Shown here: positions 1-8,593 of the stretch, in pieces
Layout of the letters: every line of letters begins with the position of its first letter
Position numbering within the stretch: position 1 is the stretch's first letter
Position numbers and translations under genes: made by a program
The notes under the pieces: model-generated
Databases searched by the model: none
What the model saw: only the letters and a program-made list of their open reading frames with translations
Told to the model about the DNA's origin: nothing
DNA from: Mycolicibacterium wolinskyi
GTDB taxonomy: Bacteria > Actinomycetota > Actinomycetes > Mycobacteriales > Mycobacteriaceae
Direction: 5' to 3'
DNA: 64,000 bases
Assembly (NCBI RefSeq): GCF_002101965.1
Contig: NZ_LQQA01000015.1
Coordinates: forward strand, 62,001 to 126,000

Positions 1-2261
1 GACCCTTCAAGGGGAGTGCCCTTGATGGCGTCGGCGGCAGCGATCTTGAGCGGTTCGATATGCGCGGTGCCTTCTTCGGTCAGCGGATCGCCTTGGTGGA
101 ACACGGTGAACCGCACCGCATGTCCGTCTGGCGACAGGAACAGCTTGATACCGCGCTGGAAATCGGCCGTCCCGAAGGCTTCGGGCGGCAGATAGAAGAA
201 CTCGTCGTTGAGCGACGCGTCAAATGCCTGCCCCATCGCCGTCTGGTTGTTCTGGTTGGCGATGTTCTGATCCTGCTGGGCCTTTTGAGCCTGGTACTGG
301 TTCAGCAAATACTGCTTCTGGTTCTTCATCGTCTGGATCATCGCCGGCATCACAGCCGCCATCTGAGGCGTCAGCTCTGCCATGCGGTGCAGATCCGGGA
401 CGATATCCGCGAAATCGTCTGACATCGTGCTGATGCCGTCCAGCGCGTCGAAGATCGACCGGAGCGAATGGCACATCGGGATGTCGAAGCAGTGCGGTTC
501 CCAATAGAAGTAATTGCGCAGCGGGCGGAACTGATCGTCGAAATCGGCGAGGTGGTCACGCACCTCGTCAAGGTTCTGCGAGGTCTTGTCCATCTTGTCG
601 GCCATGCTGCGGGTGACCTCTGCCAGCTGCAGTGTGATGCCGTAGAGCTTCTCCTGGGAGTCAATGGTCGTCTGCAGCTCGTTGGCCTGCTTGAGCGTGT
701 TGTCCAGGACCTTCTGCTGGTAATCGTTGTTCATCAAAGTGCCTGTGCCGCTTTGGCTCATCGAGTAAGGCAGCGACGCGTGCTCGATGGGCTTGCCGTC
801 CGGCCGGGTGATGGTCTGCACCTGGGCGATGCCGTGCACGCGGGCCATGGCCTTGGCGATCTTGTCGATCACCAGGAAATCAGCCGGGTTGCGCAGGTCA
901 TGGTCGGTCTCCACCATCACCAGTTCAGGGTTCATCTTGGCTTCGGAGAAGTGCCGCGTGGCCGCGGCCATGCCGACATTCGCCGGAATGTCGGCGGGCA
1001 GGAAGATCCGGTCGTTGTAGGTCGTGTGGTAACCCGGCAGCGTCAAAAGGCCGACGAGGGCAAGTACCACAGCCATGACCAGAACCGCACCGGGCCAACG
1101 GACCACGGCCGCACCGACCCGCCGCCAGCCGCGGGCCCGGTCCATGCGTTTGGGGTCGAGAACTTTGCCGAACCGGGTGACGATAGAGATGAGCGCGGGC
1201 CCCATCGTCAACGCCGCGGCAACCACGATGGCCATGCCGATCGACAACGGGATACCCATGGTCTGGAAGTACGGCAACCGGGTGAAGTGCAAGCACAGTG
1301 TGGCGCCGGCGATGGTCAGACCCGAGGCCAGCACGACATGCGCGGTGCCGTGGAACATCGTGTAGTAGGCCGATTCTTTGTCCTCGCCGATCCGGCGAGC
1401 CTCCTGATATCTGCCTATCAGGAAGATCGCGTAGTCGGTGGCCGCTGCGATCGCCAGCGTCACCACCATGTTGGTGGCGAACGTGGTGAGGCCGAACACA
1501 TTGTGATAGCCCAGGAACGCGACGAGGCCGCGCGCTGAGGACAATCCGACCACCACCATGAAGAGCGTGATGACCACGGTGATGATGGACCGGTACACAA
1601 CGAGCAACATCACGGTGATGACCGCGAAGGTCAGCATTTCGATCGTTCTCATGCTGGCATCGCCGACGGCATTCTGGTCCGTCGTCGTCGCGGCCGGGCC
1701 GGTGACGTAGGCCTTGACACCAGGGGGAGCCGGGGTGCTGTTGACAATATTGCGAACTGCTTCCACCGACTCGTTGGCCAGCGTCTCGCCCTGGTCGCCC
1801 GCGATGTACACCTGGACGTAGCTCGCCTTGCCGTCGATGCTCTGTGCGCCCGCGGCGGTCAGCGTGTCGCCCCAGAAATCCTGCACATGCTGAATGTGTT
1901 TGGTATCGGCACGCAGGGTCCGGACCATCTCGTCGTAGAACGCGTGGGCATCCGCGCCCAGCGGATTCTCGCCCTCCAGCACGATCATCACCGAGCTGCT
2001 GGTGTCGTACTCGTCGAACACCTTGCCGACGTGCTTGGTCGCGATGAGTGCGGGTGCGTCGTTGGGGCTCATCGACACCGCGCGCATCTTGCCGACTTCT
2101 TCGAGCTGTGGCACAACGGTGTTGAGCAGCCCAACGATGACCAGCCAGCCGAGGACGATCGGGATCGAGAAGGTGCGGATGAACCGCGGTAGCCAAGGCC
2201 GCGCCGAGTGGCGCGCCGGAGGAATGGAGTCGGTCGGGGTTTCGTCGGTGAACGTGCTCAT
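1..2261 (-). CDS. mmpL: MmpL-family RND transporter, N-terminal part (runs off the window)
   Basis: This is the larger subunit of an inner-membrane MmpS/MmpL exporter, driven by the proton gradient and moving lipids, siderophores or drugs. The visible 753 codons hold TM1 near residues 30-50, the first periplasmic domain, the TM2-6 block with the signature [16 protein letters not shown] and its Asp-Tyr pair, TM7, and a long second loop rich in Gln and Asn. TM8-12 lie beyond base 1. The ATG at 2261 is chosen because an AAGGCGG ribosome site precedes it and MSTFTDE leads into the usual arginine-rich N-terminus. It follows mmpS by 31 bases. The substrate cannot be told from sequence; paired MmpS/MmpL proteins include siderophore exporters and azole or bedaquiline efflux pumps. 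Confidence 0.93.
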   Translation of the reverse strand, partial: MSTFTDETPTDSIPPARHSARPWLPRFIRTFSIPIVLGWLVIVGLLNTVVPQLEEVGKMRAVSMSPNDAPALIATKHVGKVFDEYDTSSSVMIVLEGENPLGADAHAFYDEMVRTLRADTKHIQHVQDFWGDTLTAAGAQSIDGKASYVQVYIAGDQGETLANESVEAVRNIVNSTPAPPGVKAYVTGPAATTTDQNAVGDASMRTIEMLTFAVITVMLLVVYRSIITVVITLFMVVVGLSSARGLVAFLGYHNVFGLTTFATNMVVTLAIAAATDYAIFLIGRYQEARRIGEDKESAYYTMFHGTAHVVLASGLTIAGATLCLHFTRLPYFQTMGIPLSIGMAIVVAAALTMGPALISIVTRFGKVLDPKRMDRARGWRRVGAAVVRWPGAVLVMAVVLALVGLLTLPGYHTTYNDRIFLPADIPANVGMAAATRHFSEAKMNPELVMVETDHDLRNPADFLVIDKIAKAMARVHGIAQVQTITRPDGKPIEHASLPYSMSQSGTGTLMNNDYQQKVLDNTLKQANELQTTIDSQEKLYGITLQLAEVTRSMADKMDKTSQNLDEVRDHLADFDDQFRPLRNYFYWEPHCFDIPMCHSLRSIFDALDGISTMSDDFADIVPDLHRMAELTPQMAAVMPAMIQTMKNQKQYLLNQYQAQKAQQDQNIANQNNQTAMGQAFDASLNDEFFYLPPEAFGTADFQRGIKLFLSPDGHAVRFTVFHQGDPLTEEGTAHIEPLKIAAADAIKGTPLEG

Positions 2262-2296
2262 GCGCGATCCGCCTTCGGGTCCTCGCTGATGCTCAT
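2258..2296 (-). other. Possible 12-codon bridging ORF between mmpS and mmpL
   Basis: A 12-codon frame ([12 protein letters not shown]) starts with an ATG that overlaps the mmpS stop as ATGA. Its own TGA overlaps the mmpL ATG as another ATGA. It could pass ribosomes from mmpS to mmpL by two coupling steps. It is too short to judge by coding statistics and could be chance. Confidence 0.25.
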
Positions 2297-2718
2297 GCGG
2301 CCTTCACCAAGCAATACGTCGCAGCGTTCACGCCGTGCGCCGTCCTTTCGTCTTTGACCTCGTCGTCGACGGTGACCCGGCAGCTGATCGAATCACCGTT
2401 GCCCTGCACCATGAGGTTGGGCTGTACGGACGGGATCGTCGTCTCCAATCGGAGGGTCCACGGCAAGCTGGCGGATTCGACTCGCTGCGGCAGGCCCTGT
2501 AGATCCATGTAATTGACGGTCGCTGTCGTGCCGGTGCCGAAAACCTCGTAGACGACAACCTTGGGATTGAACTTCTGTGCGGTATCGGCTCCCACCGGCG
2601 TCACCACTGCCCCATCTGAGCCGAACACCGACCGCAGGTTGCTCACGGCCACGGCGCCGATGGCGATGGCGACCACGATGAGAATCGGTAACCACGCGCG
2701 TTTGACTACGGCGTTCAC
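2293..2718 (-). CDS. mmpS: MmpS-family membrane accessory protein
   Basis: The protein has 141 residues, the normal MmpS size. A short basic N-terminus (VNAVVKRAW) leads into one transmembrane helix near residues 8-25, then a periplasmic beta domain with the family features [22 protein letters not shown] and a late pair of cysteines (SCRV and TYCLV). A GTG start at 2718 is preferred because upstream codons would add a non-conserved arginine-rich tail before the membrane helix. MmpS proteins assist the partner MmpL in assembly or substrate transfer. It is the first gene of an mmpS-mmpL operon transcribed away from the TetR gene at 2922. Confidence 0.9.
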   Translation of the reverse strand: MNAVVKRAWLPILIVVAIAIGAVAVSNLRSVFGSDGAVVTPVGADTAQKFNPKVVVYEVFGTGTTATVNYMDLQGLPQRVESASLPWTLRLETTIPSVQPNLMVQGNGDSISCRVTVDDEVKDERTAHGVNAATYCLVKAA

Positions 2719-2869
2719 GGATGCGTCCGTCTGTGCGAAGCGGCGCGGTGTCCGGAAATGGTTTTGCGCACAGGACGGCGCTCCGGGACGACGGTCACAG
2801 TCGAGCCTTTCCATATGGGTCCGCGGCCGGCCGGGACGGGACGTGTTAGCTAGGTAACCTAAACGGAAA

Positions 2870-2892
2870 AAGTGGATCGAGTCAATCCACTT
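2870..2892. promoter_or_regulatory. Inverted repeat, probable TetR operator between mmpS and tetR
   Basis: AAGTGGAT (2870-2877) and ATCCACTT (2885-2892) form a perfect 8-bp dyad with a 7-base spacer. A 12-bp perfect palindrome TGATGATCATCA follows at 2894-2905, and ACCTAAAC occurs on both sides (from 2857 and from 2906). The position between divergent mmpS and tetR fits autoregulated repression of both promoters. Confidence 0.6.
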
Positions 2893-2921
2893 ATGATGAT
2901 CATCACCTAAACTTGCGGGTC

Positions 2922-3593
2922 ATGACCACCTATGAGCCTCAGCGCGCATTGCGAAAGGATGCGGAGCGCAACCGGCAGCGCGTGCTCGACGCCGCGCGCG
3001 AGCTGTTCGCCGAAAAGGGTCTCGAGGCGACGCTCAATGACGTGGCGCGTCACGCCAATGTCGGTGTGGGCACGGTGTACCGGCGATTCGCCACGAAGGA
3101 GGAACTGCTCGACGCGGTCTTCGAGGACGGTATCGACCAGGTTGTCGCCCTCGCGGAATCCGCTCTGGAGTACGAAGATTCGTGGGACGGGTTCGTGTGG
3201 TTCGTCGAGCACATGTGCGAACTGACGGCCACCGACCGCGGCCTGCGCGAGATGGTCTACAGCAAGGCCTACGGCGGCTGTGGGGTCGAGTCGTCGCGGC
3301 TGCGCCTCATCCCGCCGATCTCGAAACTGGTCGAACGCGCCCGCAATGATGGCCACCTGCGGCCCGATGTGGAACATACGGACATGCCGATCTTGGGCCT
3401 GCTGGCCGGCACTGTGAGCGAGTGGTCCGGCCACGTCAAACCCGAACTGTGGCGACGGTATGTCGCATTGTTGCTCGAAGGCATGCGCCGACGGGACGGG
3501 CAGCCTCGGCTGCAAGTCGAAGCACTCTGCGAGGAGCGGATGGAAGCCGCGATGCAGGGGTGGCGCCCCGCTGGGTGCCCGATGCAAAGCTGA
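2922..3593 (+). CDS. TetR-family regulator of the adjacent mmpS-mmpL operon
   Basis: This 223-residue repressor has an N-terminal helix-turn-helix spanning about residues 20-65 (NDVARHANVGVGTVYRRF, then KEELLDAVF). A longer alpha-helical ligand domain follows. The ATG at 2922 is preferred over a TTG three codons upstream; no clear ribosome site precedes it, so the message may be leaderless. It diverges from mmpS across a 203-base gap that carries a dyad operator. TetR control of an MmpS5/MmpL5-type efflux operon is known in Mycobacterium abscessus; applying that here is inference. The ligand is unknown. Confidence 0.88.
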   Translation: MTTYEPQRALRKDAERNRQRVLDAARELFAEKGLEATLNDVARHANVGVGTVYRRFATKEELLDAVFEDGIDQVVALAESALEYEDSWDGFVWFVEHMCELTATDRGLREMVYSKAYGGCGVESSRLRLIPPISKLVERARNDGHLRPDVEHTDMPILGLLAGTVSEWSGHVKPELWRRYVALLLEGMRRRDGQPRLQVEALCEERMEAAMQGWRPAGCPMQS

Positions 3594-3629
3594 CGCACAC
3601 AACCGCAGCGGCGATTTCGCCGTCTTCGC

Positions 3630-3657
3630 TTGACGCGGCTCGGCGAGCGTGTATGTT
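3630..3657 (+). promoter_or_regulatory. Predicted promoter for the MetX-like hydrolase
   Basis: TTGACG (3630-3635) and TATGTT (3652-3657) are separated by 16 bases, close to a housekeeping sigma promoter. This would give a leader of roughly 130 bases before the GTG at 3798. Nothing else was seen in 3594-3797. Confidence 0.45.
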
Positions 3658-3797
3658 CAGTCGTGTTATTCCCATTTGGAAGTAACTGACTCGTCACGCC
3701 ACGGAAGGTGCGACATGGCCCGCCATTGAAGCGCCTGTGGCACAAGCGGATTCAACGATTGTCGGTATCCGGTCCCATCCGCCCGAAGGAGCTCATC

Positions 3798-4847
3798 GTG
3801 CCGCCACCCACCGATGCCGAGTACTTCGACCTCGGCGACTTCACCCTCCAGAGCGGTTTCACGTTGCGCAACGCGCGCCTCGCGTACAAGACCTACGGCA
3901 CGCTGAACGACGACAAGTCCAACGTGATCGTCTATCCCACTTGGTATTCGGGCTGGCACACGGACAACGAATGGTTGATCGGCACCGACAAGGCGCTCAA
4001 CCCCGACGAGTGGTTCATCATCGTCCCCAACATGCTGGGAAACGGACTGTCGTCGTCGCCGTCGAACACTCCGGCACCATACGATCGGGCCCGCTTCCCG
4101 GCGGTGACGTTCCACGACCAGGTAGAGGCACAGCACAAGCTCGTCACCGAGAAGTTCGGGATATCCACGATCGCGCTCGTCACGGGATGGTCGATGGGTG
4201 CGGGCCAGACCTACCAGTGGGCGGTCAGCCACCCGGAGATGGTGCAACGCGCGGCACCGTTCTGTGGTTCGAGTATCACGGCGCCGCACAACAAGGTGTT
4301 CCTGGAATCGCTCATCTGCGCGCTCACCGCGGACGCCGCGTGGGCCGACGGCGATTACTCGCCGGAGTCGCTTCCCATCAAGGGTTTGCGGGCATTCGCT
4401 CGCGTGTACTCCGGCTGGGGATTCTCGCAGGCGTTCTACTGGGAAGAAACGTGGCGCGAGCTCGGCTTCACGTCATTCGACGACTTCCTCTACGGATTCT
4501 GGGAGAACTTCTTCCGCGACGGACGCGACCCCAACAATCTCATCGCGATGCTGCGCACCTGGCACAGCGGAAACGTCGGCAACACACCGGGTTTCGGCGG
4601 TGACGTCGAGAAAGCGCTGGCTTCGATCAAATGCCCGTTGCTGGCGATGCCTGCCGAGAAGGACCTGTACTTCCCGCCCGAGGACGAACAGTGGGCGAGC
4701 CAGTTCATCGCGCACGGTGAGGTACGGGTCATCCCCGGTGTCTGGGGCCACTTCGCCGGGGGCGGAGCGAACCCCGTCGACACAGCGTTCATCGATGCGG
4801 GCATCCGCGACCTGATGTCGAAGCCGGGTTATTCGCCCGCGGGCTGA
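3798..4847 (+). CDS. Homoserine O-acetyltransferase (MetX)-like alpha/beta hydrolase
   Basis: The 349-residue protein has the alpha/beta hydrolase layout of the MetX group. It shows an early TYGTLNDDKSN strand, the nucleophile elbow GWSMGAGQ with Ser, a late acid in AEKDLYFPPED and a catalytic His in WGHFAGGG. The GTG at 3798 is chosen because GAAGGAG lies a few bases upstream and the following PPPTDAEYF matches the usual N-terminus; the frame stays open to 3708. True MetX acetylates homoserine for methionine synthesis. No metY partner is adjacent and the local genes are unrelated, so this may be a hydrolase or acyltransferase of another substrate. Confidence 0.8.
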   Translation: MPPPTDAEYFDLGDFTLQSGFTLRNARLAYKTYGTLNDDKSNVIVYPTWYSGWHTDNEWLIGTDKALNPDEWFIIVPNMLGNGLSSSPSNTPAPYDRARFPAVTFHDQVEAQHKLVTEKFGISTIALVTGWSMGAGQTYQWAVSHPEMVQRAAPFCGSSITAPHNKVFLESLICALTADAAWADGDYSPESLPIKGLRAFARVYSGWGFSQAFYWEETWRELGFTSFDDFLYGFWENFFRDGRDPNNLIAMLRTWHSGNVGNTPGFGGDVEKALASIKCPLLAMPAEKDLYFPPEDEQWASQFIAHGEVRVIPGVWGHFAGGGANPVDTAFIDAGIRDLMSKPGYSPAG

Positions 4848-4887
4848 TTCGCATGGCCTGAGCCCATCTCAGGGCACAATCGACCAC

Positions 4888-5625
4888 GTGCGAAAAGTCG
4901 TCGTCATCACCGGGGCAGGAAGCGGAATCGGACGGGCCACGGCGCGGGTGCTGCTGGACGCCGGCCACGATGTCGTCCTGGCCGGTCGGCGTGCCGACCG
5001 GTTGTCCGAAACAGCGCTGAACCGGCCCGACGCCCGGATAGTGCCGACCGACGTCACGGATGTCGGGTCGGTTGAGGCACTGTTCGCAGACGCGGTCGCG
5101 ACATTCGGACGAGTCGATGTGTTGTTCAACAACGCCGGAGTGTTCGGGCCGTCGGCCTCCGTCGCGGACATCGACGATGAGCACTGGCACGCCACGTGGC
5201 GCACGAATGTCGATGGGGCGGTGTTCTGCGCGCGCGAGGCCGCACGGGTCATGGCGGGGCAGCTGCCGCGCGGTGGGCGGATCATCAACAACGGCTCGCT
5301 GTCGGCACACCGGCCCCGCCCGAACAGCTTGGCCTACACGGTCACCAAACACGCGATCAGCGGGCTGACCGCGTCGATGTTGTTGGATTTACGTGACATT
5401 GACATCTGCGTGACGCAGATCGACATCGGCAATGCCGCCACCGATATGACCGCAGGCTTCGGCAACCAGACCCGGCAAGCCGACGGAAGTCTCGCTGCGG
5501 AGCCGACTTTCGATGTCGAGCATGTCGCGCGCGCTGTCGCGCATCTCGTCGATCTGCCGTTGGAGGTGTCTGTCCCGTCGCTGACCGTGATGGCGCGGGC
5601 GATGCCGTACTTCGGCCGCGGCTGA
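4888..5625 (+). CDS. Short-chain dehydrogenase/reductase
   Basis: The 245-residue classical SDR has the cofactor motif TGAGSGIG at the N-terminus and the NNAG motif near residue 80. A catalytic Ser lies in NGSLSAHRP and the active site YTVTK follows near residues 150-154. The arginine after the glycine motif (AGRRADR) suggests NADP(H) preference. The start is a GTG at 4888. The next gene, a hydroxypyruvate isomerase-like barrel, begins 12 bases after the stop. The pair may act on a hydroxy or oxo acid such as tartronate semialdehyde, but the SDR substrate is not evident. Confidence 0.85.
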   Translation: MRKVVVITGAGSGIGRATARVLLDAGHDVVLAGRRADRLSETALNRPDARIVPTDVTDVGSVEALFADAVATFGRVDVLFNNAGVFGPSASVADIDDEHWHATWRTNVDGAVFCAREAARVMAGQLPRGGRIINNGSLSAHRPRPNSLAYTVTKHAISGLTASMLLDLRDIDICVTQIDIGNAATDMTAGFGNQTRQADGSLAAEPTFDVEHVARAVAHLVDLPLEVSVPSLTVMARAMPYFGRG

Positions 5626-5637
5626 CGTGGGGGACGC

Positions 5638-6456
5638 GTGACTGCGCACTTCGTCGTCAACTGTTCGACGTTGTTCACCGATCTTCCGGTGCTGCGACGT
5701 CCGCAAGCCGCGCGCGACGCGGGCTTCGAAGCCATCGAGTTCTGGTGGCCGTTCGCCGATGCGGTACCTGGCGACACCGAGGTCGACGCGTTCGTGCGGG
5801 CAGTCTCAGACGCGGGGGTCACGCTCACGGCACTAAACTTCGCAGGCGGCGACATGGCGGCGGGGGAGCGGGGGTTGGTGTCAGATCCCCGACAGCGCAA
5901 CGTGTTCCGCGACAACGTCGACACAGCGATCGGCATCGCGGAACGACTCGGCACCACGGCGTTCAACGCGCTCTACGGAAATCGCCTCGACGGCGTAGAT
6001 CCACGTCAGCACGATGAGGTCGCCGTCGAAAACCTCGCGTACGCGGGCCGCGTGGCCGAACGCGTGGGCGCGGCCGTCTTGGTCGAACCCCTCAGCGGTG
6101 TCGCCGCCTACCCGCTGCGCACGGCCGCCGATGTCATCGCCGTGATCGATCGCGTCCGCGATGCCGAAGCAGTCACCACGCTGCGGCTCCTCGCGGACCT
6201 GTATCACCTGCACGTCAACGGCGACGACCTCGGCACCGTGATCGACAATTACATCCACCGCATCGGCCATGTTCAGATTGCCGACGCGCCCGGGCGTGGT
6301 GAACCGGGCTCCGGCAACATCGATTTCGCTGGACATCTCGCGCATCTGAAAAACCGTGGATATCGCGGAAACGTCAGCCTGGAGTACTTTGCCACCGGCC
6401 CGGATCCATTCGCGTGGCTACCACCGTCGCGGCGTGGCGCGAGTCCCTGGAGCTGA
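5638..6456 (+). CDS. hyi: Hydroxypyruvate isomerase-like TIM-barrel protein
   Basis: The 272-residue AP-endonuclease-2-type TIM barrel has signatures of the Hyi family: an early FTDLPVLRRPQAARDAGFEA, the metal glutamate in LVEPLSG, a DLYHLHVNGDDL segment with metal ligands, and HVQIADAPGRGEPGSGNI. Hydroxypyruvate isomerase interconverts hydroxypyruvate and tartronate semialdehyde in glyoxylate metabolism. The usual partner is tartronate semialdehyde reductase; the upstream SDR could fill that role but is not of the classical GlxR fold. The GTG start is 12 bases after the SDR stop. The C-terminus (PPSRRGASPWS) looks irregular. Confidence 0.78.
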   Translation: MTAHFVVNCSTLFTDLPVLRRPQAARDAGFEAIEFWWPFADAVPGDTEVDAFVRAVSDAGVTLTALNFAGGDMAAGERGLVSDPRQRNVFRDNVDTAIGIAERLGTTAFNALYGNRLDGVDPRQHDEVAVENLAYAGRVAERVGAAVLVEPLSGVAAYPLRTAADVIAVIDRVRDAEAVTTLRLLADLYHLHVNGDDLGTVIDNYIHRIGHVQIADAPGRGEPGSGNIDFAGHLAHLKNRGYRGNVSLEYFATGPDPFAWLPPSRRGASPWS

Positions 6457-6500
6457 AACAGCCCTTTGAATGCATAGATGCAGTCCGTACGGTCGGGCAT

Positions 6501-7445
6501 ATGCATGTGTACAACCTGGCTTTCGAATGGACGGACACCAATCGACATTGGCTCATCGAAGTACCCGTGCGGATCGTCGCGTACATCGTCATCGCACTGA
6601 TCGCGCGCTATGTGCTGCACCGGCTGATCGACCGGGCCACCACCGGCCGACCGCACAAGGCCGGCACGGCGCCCGACCAGGAGAAAACCAAGCCGCCGCT
6701 GCTGCGGCATTTACGCGATCGCACCCCGAAAGCGGCCAGCGGTCAGCGGATCGCCGAGCGACGCCAGCAGCGCGCGCAGACGATCGGATCCGTCCTCAAG
6801 TCGACGGTGTCGATCGTCCTGCTGGTCTGGGTCGTCCTGACGGTCCTCAACGTCCTCGGCGTCAACATCGCGCCGTTCATCGCGTCGGCCGGTGTGGTCG
6901 GGCTCGCGATCGGCTTCGGTGCGCAAAACCTCGTGCGTGATTTCGTCACCGGTGTATTCATGCTGCTCGAAGATCAGTACGGCGTCGGCGACAACGTCGA
7001 CCTCGGCGACGCCGTGGGTGAGGTGCAGAGTGTCGGCCTGCGGATCACGACCGTCCGCGACATCGACGGCACGCTCTGGTACGTGCGCAACGGTGAGATC
7101 GCGCGCGTGGGGAACATGAGTCAGGAGTACGCCGTCGCGCGCATCGAGGTGCCGGTCGCGTTGACCGCTGACATCGATCGGGCCGAAGAGGTCGCAGTCG
7201 AGGCCGCCGAAGCCGCCATCGCCGACCCGTCGTTGGCCAACAAGGTGCTGGGCAAGCCCGAGATGCTCGGCGTGCAGGAACTGTCCCCCGACCTTCTCAA
7301 GTTGCGGATGACCGTGAAGACTAAGCCCAACGCGCAATGGGCGGTGCAGCGCAAGCTTCGCCGCGAGGTCTTACGGTCGTATGACGAGCACGGGATCGAC
7401 CTGCCCTATCCCAGCGGGCGGTTCCAAGCCGTGGTCGGGGGATGA
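6501..7445 (+). CDS. MscS-family small-conductance mechanosensitive channel
   Basis: The 314-residue membrane protein has TM helices near residues 15-40, 105-125 and 135-155. The pore-lining helix is APFIASAGVVGLAIGFGAQNLVRDF, with the alternating Gly/Ala packing of MscS TM3. A beta domain follows (VGDNVDLGDAVGEVQSVGLR), then an alpha/beta C-terminal domain. ATG 6501 is preferred over a GTG at 6414 because the upstream stretch overlaps the previous gene. An Arg/Lys-rich cytoplasmic linker (residues about 50-95) lies between TM1 and TM2. The channel opens under membrane tension to release solutes in hypo-osmotic shock. A hairpin follows the stop. Confidence 0.9.
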   Translation: MHVYNLAFEWTDTNRHWLIEVPVRIVAYIVIALIARYVLHRLIDRATTGRPHKAGTAPDQEKTKPPLLRHLRDRTPKAASGQRIAERRQQRAQTIGSVLKSTVSIVLLVWVVLTVLNVLGVNIAPFIASAGVVGLAIGFGAQNLVRDFVTGVFMLLEDQYGVGDNVDLGDAVGEVQSVGLRITTVRDIDGTLWYVRNGEIARVGNMSQEYAVARIEVPVALTADIDRAEEVAVEAAEAAIADPSLANKVLGKPEMLGVQELSPDLLKLRMTVKTKPNAQWAVQRKLRREVLRSYDEHGIDLPYPSGRFQAVVGG

Positions 7446-7462
7446 CGGCACCCCGGAAAACA

Positions 7463-7495
7463 ACAGAGCCGGGGCCTGTGGGCCACCGGCTCTGT
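7463..7495. terminator. Bidirectional hairpin between mscS-like gene and small gene
   Basis: ACAGAGCCGG (7463-7472) pairs perfectly with CCGGCTCTGT (7486-7495) around a 13-base loop. It sits 18 bases past the channel stop and 18 bases past the stop of the convergent small gene. There is no T run, which is common for mycobacterial terminators. Confidence 0.6.
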
Positions 7496-7512
7496 AAGGC
7501 GAATCTGTCGCG

Positions 7513-7662
7513 TCAGCGACGAGCTTCCTCAAGCTCGTACCGCTGGGCCACTGCGATCAACTCTTCGCGGACCGTCGAGTCGGGCAGTGCGCTGATCCGT
7601 GCATACAGGCGCCGCCGATTGTTGGCACGCTTCATATTTGCGCGAAACTGCGCGAACGGCAT
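7513..7662 (-). CDS. Small conserved-looking basic protein (49 residues)
   Basis: The frame encodes MPFAQFRANMKRANNRRR, then LYARISALPDSTVREEL and IAVAQRYELEEARR. The basic N-terminal half and helical C-terminal half look like a small RNA- or nucleoid-associated protein, but no family is recognised. A strong GAGGAG lies 9-10 bases before the ATG. A 15-base hairpin (CCCCG, GATCG loop, CGGGG at 7686-7700) lies in the leader just upstream. A second frame from a GTG at 7753, also behind a perfect AAGGAGG, overlaps it out of phase and could be a leader peptide or the true product. Confidence 0.6.
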   Translation of the reverse strand: MPFAQFRANMKRANNRRRLYARISALPDSTVREELIAVAQRYELEEARR

Positions 7663-7940
7663 TTCTTCTCACTCCTCGTAAAGCTCCCCGGATCGCGGGG
7701 AACCGTTTGATTCCATCGCCCACAGGCTGGGGGTCTCCCAAAATGTGGAACACTCCGATCCTCCTTGTTAATTCTGAGTAAAGCAACTTTCCCGATGTGA
7801 GTTTCACTACAGCACTTTGCGGTTCTGAAATCGCGTGCCATTTCGACTGTGTCGCCGCCACTTTCAGATTGAAATGTCGCGCAGGTCACTTACGATGACT
7901 ATCGCATTACCGCACAACGCCATTCGACTGACCGAGGCCA
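7663..7940. other. Intergenic leader and promoter region of the 49-residue gene
   Basis: This stretch lies between the small gene and the stop of the TetR gene at 7941, both read leftward. It holds the hairpin at 7686-7700 and an AAGGAGG (complement of 7760-7766) placed 6 bases before a GTG at 7753. The local AT content (about 7770-7870) is higher than in neighbouring genes. No other gene could be supported. Confidence 0.4.
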
Positions 7941-8519
7941 CTACTTCGCTGCGCGCACGGCATCCACGGCGGCCTGCACGCCGATGCCGGCGTCGATCAT
8001 CGGCTCGGTCGACCGCAGTGTGCGGCACAACACGAACGCCCCCTCGAGAGCGGTCAGCGTGATCGCCGCCAAGCGCCGGCTCTGCTCGGAGGTGAGCTCA
8101 AGTTGCATGAACCAGTCCGCGAGCCGCGCCAGCCAGCTCTCGAACACCTCCGCGGCTTCAACGCGCAGCCGTTCGTTGGTGCTCGCCACTTCCAGGGCGA
8201 TGGTCTCGATCGAACACGCCTCGCTGTAGTCCTGGGATTCCAGGAGCCGGCCCGCGTTCTCGAACAGCTGTGGGATGCCGTCGGCCGGGTCGGTCTGCGC
8301 GAGCTGTGCACTGACCAACTCGCCGTACCGCACCCCCTCGCACCGGATGACCTCAACGCTGATCGATTCCTTGCCGCCGGGGAAGTGGTGATAGATCGAA
8401 CCGAAGGGCGCGCGGGAGGCCCTCGAGATCTGTTTGAGTCCGGTGGCTGCCATGCCCTGGCGCCGGTACAGCTCCGCCGTCGCTTCCAAGATCCGGTCGC
8501 GGGTCCCGATATCGGCCAT
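7941..8519 (-). CDS. TetR-family regulator, LmrA/YxaF type
   Basis: The 192-residue repressor has the N-terminal helix-turn-helix ATGLKQISRASRAPFGSIYHHFPGGKE, characteristic of the LmrA/YxaF branch. Its C-terminal domain carries the branch's ACSIETIALEVAS segment. ATG 8519 is the natural start. It diverges from the hydrolase at 8594 across 74 bases that hold a short inverted repeat, so it probably represses both genes. LmrA-type repressors usually respond to aromatic or lipophilic compounds; the ligand here is unknown. Confidence 0.88.
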   Translation of the reverse strand: MADIGTRDRILEATAELYRRQGMAATGLKQISRASRAPFGSIYHHFPGGKESISVEVIRCEGVRYGELVSAQLAQTDPADGIPQLFENAGRLLESQDYSEACSIETIALEVASTNERLRVEAAEVFESWLARLADWFMQLELTSEQSRRLAAITLTALEGAFVLCRTLRSTEPMIDAGIGVQAAVDAVRAAK

Positions 8520-8567
8520 GGCATCTGTCCTTGCGCGTGGTATCGGGACAGCATATCGTCAACTGAG

Positions 8568-8583
8568 TAGAACGATCTTTCTA
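8568..8583. promoter_or_regulatory. LmrA-type operator candidate
   Basis: TAGAA (8568-8572) and TTCTA (8579-8583) form an inverted repeat with a 6-base centre. It resembles the TAGACC-type boxes bound by LmrA/QacA-branch TetR proteins. It lies just upstream of the ribosome site TAGGAG of the hydrolase gene. Confidence 0.45.
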
Positions 8584-8593
8584 GGAGCGTCGA

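Noticed and set aside
925..2196. Long minus-strand frame inside the mmpL gene
   Set aside because: It is out of phase with the MmpL reading frame, Arg/His-rich and without domains. The true frame shows the full MmpL signature.
6414..6500. GTG start of the MscS gene overlapping the Hyi-like gene, or a frameshifted Hyi C-terminus
   Set aside because: The extra 29 residues are not membrane-like and ATG 6501 starts a typical MscS N-terminus. No base change that would clearly repair a longer Hyi was evident.
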